A stretch of DNA of 64,000 nt from Gammaproteobacteria bacterium (GTDB lineage: Bacteria > Pseudomonadota > Gammaproteobacteria > Eutrophobiales > Eutrophobiaceae). Positions within the stretch are counted from its first letter, which is position 1. Each line of letters opens with the position of its first letter. Made by a program: the position numbers and the translations under genes. The stretch is from contig SCUJ01000011.1 of assembly GCA_004297165.1 (NCBI GenBank), positions 1 to 64,000 on the forward strand, given 5' to 3'. A model generated the notes under the pieces. The model did no database searches, was not told the origin of the DNA, and was given only the letters and a program-made list of their open reading frames with translations. This document shows positions 36,698 to 45,243 of this stretch, in pieces.

Positions 36698-38446
36698 ATG
36701 CGGTCACACCTCACACAACTCTTGGAACAATCCCTGCAAAGGCTGAGTGATGCCGGGGCATTACGGCTCCCTGAAGACCTCGCCATCAACGTGGAGCGAA
36801 CCAGGGACAGCGCGCATGGCGATCTGGCGAGCAACATCGCCCTGCTGCTGGCAAAAACAGCCGGGATGAAACCGCGGGATCTCGCGCAGCGGATCGCCGA
36901 CCATCTCCCCGCCTCGGCGCAGGTACGCAAGGTGGAGATCGCGGGTCCGGGGTTCATCAATTTCTTCCTAACCGAACGTTCGGGACAGGCGGTGATCGAG
37001 ACGATCCACGCCGCGGGCGAGCGCTTCGGCTGCAGCGATCTTGGCAAAGGGAAAAAAATCCTGATCGAGTTCGTTTCCGTCAACCCGACCGGTCCGCTGC
37101 ATGTGGGACATGGCCGCGGGGCTGCCTACGGCGCCGCGGTTGCGAACCTTTTGGATGCTTGCGGTTATACGGTGACGCGGGAATATTATGTCAACGACGC
37201 GGGCCGGCAGATGGACATCCTGGCGCTCAGCGTCTGGCTCCGCTATCTGGAACTGAACGGAACTCCAGTGAGTTTCCCTGGGAATGCCTATCAGGGGGAT
37301 TACATCCGGGAGATCGCCGCCGGGCTTCGAGCGCGTGTTGGTGCGGATTTGCTGCCTGACGCCCCGGATTTACCCGCGGAAGTAACTGCGATCGCCGATC
37401 CCGAGGAACGGCTCGACGCGCTGATCGAATTCGCGAAACAGAGCCTGGGCGCCTCCGCGTATCGGACGATCCATGCCACCGCCCTCGCCGAGATTTTGCG
37501 CGACATCCGCACGGAACTGGAATCCATGAATATCCGGTTCGATAACTGGTATTCCGAGCAATCGCTGTTCGACAGCGGCAAGGTGGATGACTGCATCGAA
37601 AGGCTGAGGCAAGGCGGCGAGTTATATCTCGAAAACGGCGCAGACTGGTTCCGCGCCACCAAATACGGTGACGAAAAGGATCGCGTCGTGGTCCGCGAGA
37701 ATGGCCAGAAGACATATTTCGCCTCCGACATCGCCTACCATCACGACAAGCTCGCGCGCGGCTTCGATCGCGCGATCAATGTGTGGGGCGCGGATCACCA
37801 CGGCTATATCCCGCGGGTGAAGGGCGCGCTTCAGGCGCTCGGCGAGGACCCGGAGCGGCTGGAGATCCTGCTGGTGCAGTTCGCGGTGCTCTATCGCGGC
37901 AGCGAGAAGGTGCAGATGTCCACGCGTTCGGGCAACTATGTGACCTTGCGGGATCTGTGCGCCGAGGTCGGCAAGGATGCGGCGCGCTTCTTCTACGTGA
38001 CCCGCCGGTCCGAGCAGCATCTGGATTTCGATCTGGAACTCGCTAAATCGCAATCGAACGACAACCCGGTCTATTACATTCAATACGCCCACGCCCGCAT
38101 TTGCAGCGTGCTGGAACAACTGCGGGCGAGAAATCTCGAATACCGGCCTGAACGCGCCTTGACCAATCTTTCTCTGCTGTCGGCGGCGCCTGAACTCGCC
38201 CTCCTGCGGACGCTGCCCAAATATCCCGAAGTTGTGTCTGCCGCCGCCGCGTCACGCGAGCCGCATCAACTCGCCTTTTATCTGCGCGACCTGGCGACGG
38301 AATTCCACGGGTATTACAATTCGCACCAGTTTCTCATCGAGGATGTCAGCCTCAGGGAGGCGCGGCTCGCCCTGATCGTCGCCATCCGGCAGGTCATCCG
38401 CAACGGCCTCGCCATACTGGGGGTATCGGCCCCGGAGCAGATGTGA
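36698..38446 (+). CDS. argS: Arginyl-tRNA synthetase
   Basis: A class I synthetase of 582 residues. It has the N-terminal Add-1 domain, the HIGH box as 'NPTGPLHVGHGRGAAYG' at about residue 132, the KMSKS-equivalent 'KVQMSTRSGNYVTLRD', and the C-terminal DALR anticodon-binding domain ending in the family-typical Met. It lies 85 bases after priA and its stop overlaps the start of the SPOR gene. This order (priA-argS-SPOR) is common in gammaproteobacteria. Confidence 0.97.
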   Translation: MRSHLTQLLEQSLQRLSDAGALRLPEDLAINVERTRDSAHGDLASNIALLLAKTAGMKPRDLAQRIADHLPASAQVRKVEIAGPGFINFFLTERSGQAVIETIHAAGERFGCSDLGKGKKILIEFVSVNPTGPLHVGHGRGAAYGAAVANLLDACGYTVTREYYVNDAGRQMDILALSVWLRYLELNGTPVSFPGNAYQGDYIREIAAGLRARVGADLLPDAPDLPAEVTAIADPEERLDALIEFAKQSLGASAYRTIHATALAEILRDIRTELESMNIRFDNWYSEQSLFDSGKVDDCIERLRQGGELYLENGADWFRATKYGDEKDRVVVRENGQKTYFASDIAYHHDKLARGFDRAINVWGADHHGYIPRVKGALQALGEDPERLEILLVQFAVLYRGSEKVQMSTRSGNYVTLRDLCAEVGKDAARFFYVTRRSEQHLDFDLELAKSQSNDNPVYYIQYAHARICSVLEQLRARNLEYRPERALTNLSLLSAAPELALLRTLPKYPEVVSAAAASREPHQLAFYLRDLATEFHGYYNSHQFLIEDVSLREARLALIVAIRQVIRNGLAILGVSAPEQM

Positions 38447-39030
38447 TGTCGAGAGATTTTAAAAATATCGGCAAACCAGACGCAGCGCCCAGCCCGCTGA
38501 TGGGCTATCTCTTTTCCACTGTGGCGGGCCTGGCCGTGGGTCTGCTTGCGGCATTTCTGGTTTACGTCTATAAAATCCAGCCCGCGGCGGAGGCACCGCA
38601 ACCGGTCACCCTGCCCGCACCCGAGGTTGCCGCGCCGCAAGCGGAAGCCCAGGCCAAACCCGAGGTCCCTGAGCCCACCTTCGATTTCTATACGATCCTC
38701 CCGGAACGTGACGTCAACATTTCCGAGTGGATCGAGGAAACCCCCGCGGCGAATGCCCCCGTAACCGAGACTGCCGCCGAAGCGGACGGAAACTTGTATA
38801 TCTTTCAAGTGGGTTCGTTCGAGGAATTCGAGGCGGCCGACCAGCTCAAGGCGCGCCTCGCGCTGATCGGCATCAAGGCGGATATTCAACGCGTGGTCAT
38901 CAACGGTCAGGAAACCACGCACCGGGTGCGCGTCGGGCCCTACCAGGAACAGAGCCGGATCCAGGAAATCAGGGAACGCCTGCTGGATAACAACATCGAA
39001 TTCATGTTGCTCAGGCTGAACGCCGACTGA
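38446..39030 (+). CDS. SPOR-domain cell-division protein (FtsN-like)
   Basis: The 194-residue bitopic protein has a short cytoplasmic tail, a membrane span ('LFSTVAGLAVGLLAAFLVYVY'), a proline/alanine-rich periplasmic linker, and a C-terminal SPOR domain ('LYIFQVGSFEEFEAADQLKARLALIG' to 'VRVGPYQEQSRIQEIRERL'). Its position after argS matches FtsN-like proteins. The SPOR domain should bind glycan strands at the division site. I use the ATG at 38446 (TGATG overlap with argS); a GTG one codon earlier is possible. Confidence 0.88.
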   Translation: MSRDFKNIGKPDAAPSPLMGYLFSTVAGLAVGLLAAFLVYVYKIQPAAEAPQPVTLPAPEVAAPQAEAQAKPEVPEPTFDFYTILPERDVNISEWIEETPAANAPVTETAAEADGNLYIFQVGSFEEFEAADQLKARLALIGIKADIQRVVINGQETTHRVRVGPYQEQSRIQEIRERLLDNNIEFMLLRLNAD

Positions 39031-39099
39031 AAAACCACTGCGCGCCGCATGGCGACATCGCGCGCGTCCACCCTAGAATGGACAAGGCTCTAATTGGAT

Positions 39100-39173
39100 T
39101 GGAGCGGGTGATGGGAATCGAACCCACGCTCTCAGCTTGGGAAGCTGATGTTCTACCATTGAACTACACCCGC
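39100..39173 (-). tRNA. tRNA-Gly (CCC)
   Basis: The minus strand folds into a full cloverleaf. The acceptor is GCGGGTG/CACCCGC, the D-arm GTTCAATGGTAGAAC, and the anticodon stem TCAGC/GCTGA with loop TTCCCAA (anticodon CCC). The T-arm is GTGGG TTCGATT CCCAT, followed by discriminator T and encoded CCA. The rest of 39031-39432 contains no gene; I see no clear promoter for the receiver gene in it. Confidence 0.95.
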
Positions 39174-39432
39174 CTGGAATGGCGGACATTACAGCCCGGA
39201 CCCGGGTACTTCTTTTTGCCCGATCAGCCGCGAACAAATGACGGTTGGAAAAGGCGCGGACGGAAACTGTATCGGTCTGTATCAGGGGCTGGAAAGTAGT
39301 GTAATATGAATCCGTTGATCAGGGAAGGAGCGGGGTTTTTAATATCCGTAAGCTTGGATCCCGAATGAGGTATTTGGCTTGATGGAACTTGTTTACCAGA
39401 TGATGACGGGATTCGCCGCGACATACTGAACC

Positions 39433-39813
39433 ATGGTCATTAACGCCACGCCCACCGTCGTCGTCGTCGATGACAGCCCCTCCATCAAGACCATTTTCGA
39501 AAGAGGCATGGAAGGTCTCAACGTCAAGCTCAGGATCTTCGATTCCGCCCAGAGTTCCTGGGAATATCTCGCCATCAACAAACCCGACCTGCTGTTCCTG
39601 AACATCAAGATGCCCGGCAAGGACGGACTCACCTACCTCAAGGAACTTCGCCAACTGCCGCTGCACCGGGACACGGCGGTTGTCATGATCAGTTCCAAGG
39701 ATTATGCTCAGGACCGTACGATCGCCAACGAACTCGGGGCGCGGGATTTCCTGACCAAGCCGATGCCCATCAGGGCAATCACCGATATCGTGGTGAAATA
39801 TATCGGCAACTGA
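39433..39813 (+). CDS. Stand-alone receiver-domain protein with Asn in place of the phospho-Asp
   Basis: The 126-residue protein is a single CheY-like receiver. The acidic pair is present ('VVVVDDSPSIK'), as are the switch residue region ('VVMISS') and the conserved Lys ('DFLTKPMP'). The phosphoacceptor position reads 'LLFLNIKMPGKDG', with Asn where Asp is expected; the codon is AAC. It should therefore not be phosphorylated in the normal way, and probably acts as a constitutive or ligand-controlled adaptor. The next gene on the same strand, 30 bases on, is an MBL-fold hydrolase; the spacing suggests a functional pair. No kinase gene is near. Confidence 0.88.
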   Translation: MVINATPTVVVVDDSPSIKTIFERGMEGLNVKLRIFDSAQSSWEYLAINKPDLLFLNIKMPGKDGLTYLKELRQLPLHRDTAVVMISSKDYAQDRTIANELGARDFLTKPMPIRAITDIVVKYIGN

Positions 39814-39843
39814 ACGCTTCCGCCCAAACAATACATTCATGCT

Positions 39844-40755
39844 ATGAGCAAGGCTTATCTCCGCTTCTGGGGGGTGCGCGGATCGTATACGGCGCCCTTC
39901 GCCTCGCACCTCGGCGTCGGCGGCAACACCTCCTGCGTGGAGATCCGGGTCGACGATCATGTCCTGCTGTGCGACGCGGGGACCGGGATCATCAATTTCG
40001 GCAACCACATGCTGCGGCAGAAGGACATCCGGGATCTACTCATCATCCTGACCCATTATCATTGGGACCATATCTGCGGCCTGCCCTTTTTCGTGCCTGC
40101 CTTCGTGCCCGACTGGAACATCAGCATCTTCGGGCCTGGACAGAAGGCCGCCGACATCGAAGAATATGTCTCGGCGCAGATGAAGGCGCCCTTTTTCCCT
40201 GTGGGAACGGAGACCTGGCTGGCGAAAGTCAGATATATCACGCCGCCGCCGGACCATCGTTTTGCGCACGGACCGATCCAGATCGCCTACGATAATGTGC
40301 ACCATCCGGGCAGCACTTATGGCTACCGAATCCGGGCGAACGGTAAAAACATCCTCTACGTTTCTGACAATGAATGCCTGTACCTGGATAAATCCATCAA
40401 GCTGAAATACGGGGAATTGAGCGCGGAGGAACAGTCGCTTTATGACCGCATGCAACGGGAGGAATACGAGGCGGAGATAAAACTCCTGCAGGGCGCGGAT
40501 ATCGTCATCCATGACGCCCAATACACCCCCGAGGATTACCTGAAAAAGCGCGGCTGGGGGCATTCCTGTTTCATTGACACCGTCAACACCGCCATCGAGG
40601 CGGGGGTAAAGGAATTGTATCTCTATCACCACGATCCGAACTATGACGACCAGGAGATGGAAAAGATTCAGCGCCGCGCCTTGGAGGTCATAAGAGAGCG
40701 CAAATCTGATCTCGTCTGCCATCTGGCGAAAGAAGGGATGATCATTGAGCTGTAA
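39844..40755 (+). CDS. MBL-fold metallo-hydrolase
   Basis: The 303-residue protein has metallo-beta-lactamase metal motifs: 'LTHYHWDHICGLPFF' (HxHxDH), a histidine in 'VHHPGSTYGYRI', an aspartate in 'ILYVSDNE', and late histidines ('LYLYHHDPNYDD'). The opening 'RFWGVRGSYTAPFASHLGVGGNTSC' is typical of a bacterial group often annotated as cyclic-nucleotide phosphodiesterase-like or tRNase Z-like hydrolases and sometimes joined to receivers. The substrate cannot be read; a phosphodiester is likely. It follows the atypical receiver and overlaps trmB by 11 bases. Confidence 0.85.
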   Translation: MSKAYLRFWGVRGSYTAPFASHLGVGGNTSCVEIRVDDHVLLCDAGTGIINFGNHMLRQKDIRDLLIILTHYHWDHICGLPFFVPAFVPDWNISIFGPGQKAADIEEYVSAQMKAPFFPVGTETWLAKVRYITPPPDHRFAHGPIQIAYDNVHHPGSTYGYRIRANGKNILYVSDNECLYLDKSIKLKYGELSAEEQSLYDRMQREEYEAEIKLLQGADIVIHDAQYTPEDYLKKRGWGHSCFIDTVNTAIEAGVKELYLYHHDPNYDDQEMEKIQRRALEVIRERKSDLVCHLAKEGMIIEL

Positions 40756-41437
40756 TCCCGCGGCTGCAAACCGGCGAATCAAGAGTTACGTACTGCGCCA
40801 AGGCCGCATCACCCCTGCCCAGAAAAAGGCCCTCACGGAATATCTTCAGCGCTACGCCATCCGGGCCGGCGCATCCCCCCTCGATTTGAACGAGATCTTC
40901 GGCCGGTCAGCGCCCAGGGTTCTCGAGATCGGCGCCGGCAGCGGCGAGTTCACTTTGTGCGAGGCCGCGCTGCATCCGGAAAACGATTACCTAGCCGCCG
41001 AGGTGCACGCGCCGGGGATCGGCAGGCTGCTGCAAGGGATCGCAGCCGGAGGCCTAACGAACATCCGGGTGATCGATCAGGACGTAGTGGTGGCCTTGCA
41101 AGGACTGATCCCCGAGGACGCCCTCGATCAAGCGATGATCTTCTTCCCCGACCCCTGGCCGAAGCAGCGGCACCACAAGCGCCGGCTCATCAACCGTGAA
41201 TTCCTCGATCTCCTCGTCACGCGCATGCGGGCTCATGGTCGTTTGTACCTGGCGACGGATTGGCAGGAACTGGCAGAAGAGATCCGGACGCTCGGCGATG
41301 CGCACCCCCGGCTGTGGAACCTCGCGGGTCCTGGATACTTCGCACCCCGTCCGGCCTGGCGGCCCGAAACGCGCTTCGAACGACGCGGCAAACGACTCGG
41401 CCACGAGGTCTACGACCTGGTCTATTGTTTACGGTAG
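40745..41437 (+). CDS. trmB: tRNA (guanine-N7)-methyltransferase
   Basis: TrmB methylates G46 in the tRNA variable loop using SAM. The 230-residue protein has the SAM motif 'VLEIGAGSGEFTLCEA' at about residue 58, and the family signature 'MIFFPDPWPKQRHHKRRLI' followed by 'LYLATDWQELAE'. The start overlaps the MBL gene by 11 bases; the 3' end overlaps the convergent nucleotidase by 9 bases. Confidence 0.96.
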   Translation: MSCNPAAANRRIKSYVLRQGRITPAQKKALTEYLQRYAIRAGASPLDLNEIFGRSAPRVLEIGAGSGEFTLCEAALHPENDYLAAEVHAPGIGRLLQGIAAGGLTNIRVIDQDVVVALQGLIPEDALDQAMIFFPDPWPKQRHHKRRLINREFLDLLVTRMRAHGRLYLATDWQELAEEIRTLGDAHPRLWNLAGPGYFAPRPAWRPETRFERRGKRLGHEVYDLVYCLR

Positions 41438-42079
41438 TATGTGCATGAATGAATCGATCGCGGCGAATTCCGCGGTATCCCGCCCCACCACCCCGCTGTC
41501 CGGCTCGGCGATCGTCAGCAGGTGACCAATCCCGTAATCCCGCGCCATGCGCAGGACCGTCAGGTTGTCGTCGATGAGCAGAGTATTCGCTCGCTCGAAA
41601 CGAAACTCCGCCTCGAGCCGCTCCCAGAACGCCGCGATCTCCTTGGGCGCCCCGTAATCGTGGGATGAGACGATGTGGTGGAAATACCGGTCGATCCCGG
41701 TCCGTTCGATCTTAAGCGTGAGCAGCTTGCGGTGGGCATTCGTCACCATGACCACCTGACGACCGCTGGCGAAGAGGCGGTGTAAAAACTCCTCCGCGTG
41801 CGGGCGGTAGACGATCATGTGATCGATATCGGCCTTCAGCGCCATGACATCAACCCCAAGCTCCCGCGACCAGAAATCGATGCAATACCAGTCGAGGGTC
41901 CCGACGCGCCGGGCGATGCGGGCCATGAGTTCTGTCCGGGCCGCGCCGGGATCGAGACCCAGGCTCGAACCCCACCGATCCGGGAGGTATTCGTTCCAGA
42001 AATAATTATCGAAACGCAGGTCCAGCAGGGTGCCGTCCATGTCCAGCAGGACTGTGCGGATCCGTTCCCAGGCGATCAT
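41429..42079 (-). CDS. yrfG: GMP/IMP nucleotidase, HAD family (YrfG-like)
   Basis: The 216-residue HAD hydrolase has the motif I aspartates 'LLDMDGTLLDLRFDNYFW', motif II 'VVMVTNAHRKLL', and motif IV 'NTLLIDDNLTVLRMA'. The residues after motif I ('LDLRFDNYFWNEYLP') match the YrfG GMP/IMP 5'-nucleotidase group, which balances purine nucleotide pools. It converges on trmB and diverges from cysQ, which starts 113 bases away. Confidence 0.88.
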   Translation of the reverse strand: MIAWERIRTVLLDMDGTLLDLRFDNYFWNEYLPDRWGSSLGLDPGAARTELMARIARRVGTLDWYCIDFWSRELGVDVMALKADIDHMIVYRPHAEEFLHRLFASGRQVVMVTNAHRKLLTLKIERTGIDRYFHHIVSSHDYGAPKEIAAFWERLEAEFRFERANTLLIDDNLTVLRMARDYGIGHLLTIAEPDSGVVGRDTAEFAAIDSFMHILP

Positions 42080-42192
42080 GTCAGCTTGCGTCCCGATTCA
42101 GGCGGGCGCGGCCATGCCGCGATTTGTTGTAGGCATTCCCCCCATGGGTCTGTAAGATGCCGCCGAAAAAATTCATATGATGATCATCCGCC

Positions 42193-43014
42193 ATGACTGA
42201 CCGCAATTCTAACACGACATCGCTGCTCCCGGCCGTCGCCAACCTGGCGCGAGAGGCCGGGGAAAAAATCCTTGCGATTTATGACACGGACTTCGCGGTG
42301 GATCACAAGGGCGACGACTCGCCGCTCACGGCCGCGGACCTGGCTGCTCACGAGACGCTCTGCGCCGGCTTGGCAAGGCTCACCCCGGATCTCCCCATCT
42401 ATTCGGAGGAGGCGGCGGATATCCCCTTCGCGGTCCGCTCCGGTTGGCGGAGGTACTGGCTGGTCGATCCGCTCGACGGGACCCGCGAGTTCGTCAAGCG
42501 TAATGGCGAATTCACCGTGAATATCGCGCTGATCGACGATCACCGGCCGATCCTCGGCGTGGTGCATATCCCGGTCAAGGGCATTACCTATTTCGCCGCG
42601 CGCGGGCAGGGCGCCTTCCGACAGGATACCGGGAAGGCGGCCGAGGCCATCCGGACCAGAAAGACCCGGACCGGCGCGCTCACGCTGGCCGGCAGCCGCT
42701 CCCATGCCACGGAACGGCAGAACCGGTTCTTCGAGTCCCTGGGCGGCAAGGCCGAGCTGCATTCCATCGGCAGTTCGCTCAAGTTCTGTCTGGTCGCCGA
42801 AGGCGCGGTGGATCTGTACCCGCGTTTCGGCCCGACCTCCGAATGGGACACCGCGGCGGCGCATTGCCTTGTCGTGGAGGCGGGCGGGATCGTCACGGAC
42901 CTCGACCTTCGCCCGCTGGAATACAATCGGAAGGAATCCGTGATCAACCCCGATTTTCTCGCCATCGGCGACCCCGGTTTCGACTGGAAGCCTTACCTCG
43001 ATCAGATTCGGTAA
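42193..43014 (+). CDS. cysQ: 3'(2'),5'-bisphosphate nucleotidase CysQ
   Basis: CysQ removes the 3' phosphate from PAP, a by-product of sulfate assimilation and acyl-carrier modification. The 273-residue inositol-phosphatase-fold protein has metal sites in 'DSPLTAADLAAHE', 'IYSEEAAD', 'WLVDPLDGTREFVKRNGEF' and 'GPTSEWDTAAAH'. The end lies 3 bases from the convergent gshA stop. Confidence 0.95.
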   Translation: MTDRNSNTTSLLPAVANLAREAGEKILAIYDTDFAVDHKGDDSPLTAADLAAHETLCAGLARLTPDLPIYSEEAADIPFAVRSGWRRYWLVDPLDGTREFVKRNGEFTVNIALIDDHRPILGVVHIPVKGITYFAARGQGAFRQDTGKAAEAIRTRKTRTGALTLAGSRSHATERQNRFFESLGGKAELHSIGSSLKFCLVAEGAVDLYPRFGPTSEWDTAAAHCLVVEAGGIVTDLDLRPLEYNRKESVINPDFLAIGDPGFDWKPYLDQIR

Positions 43015-43017
43015 CTG

Positions 43018-44622
43018 CTACGCCAGCTCCCGGTATTCCCACAGCTTCGCCGTGAGATAGGCGGCGAAATCCTGCGCATCCTCCGCCTCTATGCGGACCT
43101 GCTCCTCCCGCGATCTGCGGCTCAATTCCCGGAAGGCATCAAGCCGCTCCGCGGGCAACGGCCGGGACAGGAAATAACGCCGGTGCGCCGCCGCCTGGCT
43201 GAGGCCGAATTCGATGAAGGACTGCCGGGCCGCGCGCAGGTCCGCGAGCAGGCGGGCGGACAATGTCGCCTCCGGGTCCGCCATCCGCGCCTGTTGCAGA
43301 ATGAGACTTTCGACATGGGCGGGCTTCCCGATCGCCCGATCCAGGAGTTCCGCCGCGGGCTGCAGAGCGCGCAGCAGCTCGCCGCCCCAATCGCGGATCG
43401 TCCGCCAGTCCCCGCGGTCATTCAGCAGGAGCGCGGGATCGCGCCCCCCGCAGACCACGGCGAGCACGTTCTCCCGCACGGAGTAACACAGTTCGTCGCC
43501 ATGCTCGGGGCTGTCTTGCAGCAGACAATACAGCAGCAGCGTATCCAGGAAGCGGACCTCGGGCTCGTCGATCCCGAGCGGCAGATAGGGATTGAGATCC
43601 AGGAGGCGCACTTCAAGATAAGCCACGCCGCCGCTTTTCAATTCCTTCAGATAATTCCGGCCTGGCGGGGGAACGCACTTCGCCCGGATGGTCGTATAGA
43701 ACTCCGCCTCGCCCTGCAGCAGGGCGGTGCTCACCTGAAGATATTCCCCATCCCGTTGCGCGCCAATCTTTTCGTACGGCGGATACGGCGTAAGGATAGC
43801 CTCTGCGAGGGTATCGACATAGTTGTCCAGTCCGTTGTAACAGATGGCGATCGCCTCGGACTGCACATCACTCTGATAGCCCAGGTTGCCGTTGCGCAAG
43901 GACGTCGCGAGCGCGCCATAGAAGCTCTCGCCGTCCAGGCGTTGCAGCGTGTGCGCGCGTCCGCGGACGAAGGAGTCATGCACCGCCGGGGAGGCGCCGA
44001 AGAGATAAACCGGCAGCCAGGAGAAGCGCCGGAAATTGCGCATCAGATCGAAATAGCGCCGGGAGCGGAAATCCCGGAGGTCCTCCCGTCCGTCTTGTTC
44101 GCGCCACAACAGGGTCCAGAGGGCGTCCGGCAGGGAGAAATTATAATGTACGGCGCAGATCGTCTGCATGGTGCGGCCGTAGCGCCAGGCCAGACCCTTG
44201 CGATAGAGGTGCTTCAGACGGCCCGGATTGGATTCCCCGTAATAGGCGAGCGGGATCGCCGCGTCCTCCGGCAACCGGCAGGGCATGCTGGCCGGCCAGA
44301 GCAGTTCCCCATTGAGACCCGTATAGACGAAGCGGTGGATCTCGTCCAGCCGATCGAGCATCTCGCCCACGTCCTGCGCGACGGGGGTGATCAGTTCCAG
44401 TTGCGATTCGCTGTAGTCGGTCGTGATGCTGGGGTGGCACAGTTTGGCGCCAAGGTGCTCCGGATGCGGGGACTGCGCGAGACCGCCCTCCGGCGTGACC
44501 CGCAGGGTCTCCCGTTCCACCCCCCGGTTGATCGCGGCGAGCAACGGCAGGGCGTCCGCGGCGGACAGCCGCGCCAGGCGTTCGTTGTACGGATCCTTGC
44601 TGCCGGGGTCAGGGGCCTTCAT
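43018..44622 (-). CDS. gshA: Glutamate-cysteine ligase
   Basis: GshA makes gamma-glutamylcysteine, the first step of glutathione synthesis. The protein is of the gammaproteobacterial type 1 family, with 'NRGVERETLRVTPEGGLAQSPHP', 'ITTDYSESQLELITP', and 'NPGRLKHLYRKGLAWRYGRTMQTICAVHYNFSLP' (quoted in part). I take the ATG at 44622 ('MKAPDPGSK'), giving 534 residues. The earlier start in the ORF track adds a tail without homologous character. Confidence 0.93.
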   Translation of the reverse strand: MKAPDPGSKDPYNERLARLSAADALPLLAAINRGVERETLRVTPEGGLAQSPHPEHLGAKLCHPSITTDYSESQLELITPVAQDVGEMLDRLDEIHRFVYTGLNGELLWPASMPCRLPEDAAIPLAYYGESNPGRLKHLYRKGLAWRYGRTMQTICAVHYNFSLPDALWTLLWREQDGREDLRDFRSRRYFDLMRNFRRFSWLPVYLFGASPAVHDSFVRGRAHTLQRLDGESFYGALATSLRNGNLGYQSDVQSEAIAICYNGLDNYVDTLAEAILTPYPPYEKIGAQRDGEYLQVSTALLQGEAEFYTTIRAKCVPPPGRNYLKELKSGGVAYLEVRLLDLNPYLPLGIDEPEVRFLDTLLLYCLLQDSPEHGDELCYSVRENVLAVVCGGRDPALLLNDRGDWRTIRDWGGELLRALQPAAELLDRAIGKPAHVESLILQQARMADPEATLSARLLADLRAARQSFIEFGLSQAAAHRRYFLSRPLPAERLDAFRELSRRSREEQVRIEAEDAQDFAAYLTAKLWEYRELA

Positions 44623-44745
44623 GCGGGAGTGTCGGATGGGGAAGATGTTTTCGGGCAACCTCGAAACGCAATGTAACACACAACCGATCTGATATCATTC
44701 CGGGTACAATATTTTCACGATTTGCATCCCGGCGGGAGATAAGAC

Positions 44746-44892
44746 ATGCCAAGGAAACGCGCCGCGCCGGCCAAACGCAACCCGGTCGCCAAATTCGCGG
44801 CGCGCTTCCAACGGGCGGTGAGCTTTCGCGACCGCACTGTTTATCGACGCCGCGCCAAGCACAAGCGGCGGGGCGACGCTGGCGGGGAGTGA
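44746..44892 (+). CDS. Small basic protein, DUF7230-like
   Basis: This 48-codon frame is too short for the ORF track. It reads 'MPRKRAAPAKRNPVAKFAAR', then 'FQRAVSFRDRTVYRRRAKHKR', ending 'GDAGGE'. A GGGAG site sits 7 bases before the ATG. The sequence resembles a family of 45-60 residue basic proteins found beside housekeeping genes in gammaproteobacteria (DUF7230, from memory). The high Arg/Lys content suggests nucleic-acid or ribosome contact, which is inference. It is divergent from gshA and followed by the ferritin-like gene. Confidence 0.7.
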   Translation: MPRKRAAPAKRNPVAKFAARFQRAVSFRDRTVYRRRAKHKRRGDAGGE

Positions 44893-44955
44893 GGGGGCGG
44901 GTCCCCGGTTCAATCACGTTATCGATTTATTTACAAGAACCACGAGGAGCACACC

Positions 44956-45243
44956 ATGGCACACGAAGGTTACCACGAGTCCGTCAACGAACTCAGCGCC
45001 GAGACCCGCGACATGCATCGCGCCATTGTCTCGCTCACGGAGGAACTCGAGGCCGTCGACTGGTACAACCAGCGCGCCGATGCCTGCGCGAACGAGGAAC
45101 TCAAGGCCATCCTCAAGCACAATCGCGACGAGGAAAAGGAACATGCCGCGATGCTGCTGGAATGGATTCGCCGCCAGGACCCCGCCTTTAACCACGAACT
45201 GCAGGACTGGTTGTTCAAGGACAGCAAGAAACTGGATCATTAA
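44956..45243 (+). CDS. Encapsulated-ferritin-like protein (EncFtn family)
   Basis: The 95-residue protein matches the two-helix EncFtn fold, which dimerises to form a ferroxidase site and oligomerises as a decamer. Metal-ligand candidates are the glutamates in 'LTEELEAVDWYNQRAD' and Glu60/His63 of 'RDEEKEHAAMLLEWI', the family E-x-x-H pattern. The chain ends 'LFKDSKKLDH' right after the core, so the usual C-terminal encapsulin-loading peptide is missing. No encapsulin shell gene is in the window. AGGAG precedes the ATG. The last 4 bases overlap the convergent sulfatase gene. It may oxidise iron without a shell, or be loaded into an encapsulin encoded elsewhere. Confidence 0.88.
   Translation: MAHEGYHESVNELSAETRDMHRAIVSLTEELEAVDWYNQRADACANEELKAILKHNRDEEKEHAAMLLEWIRRQDPAFNHELQDWLFKDSKKLDH

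Noticed and set aside
43183-44676. 497-codon plus-strand ORF
   Set aside because: Antisense shadow of gshA.
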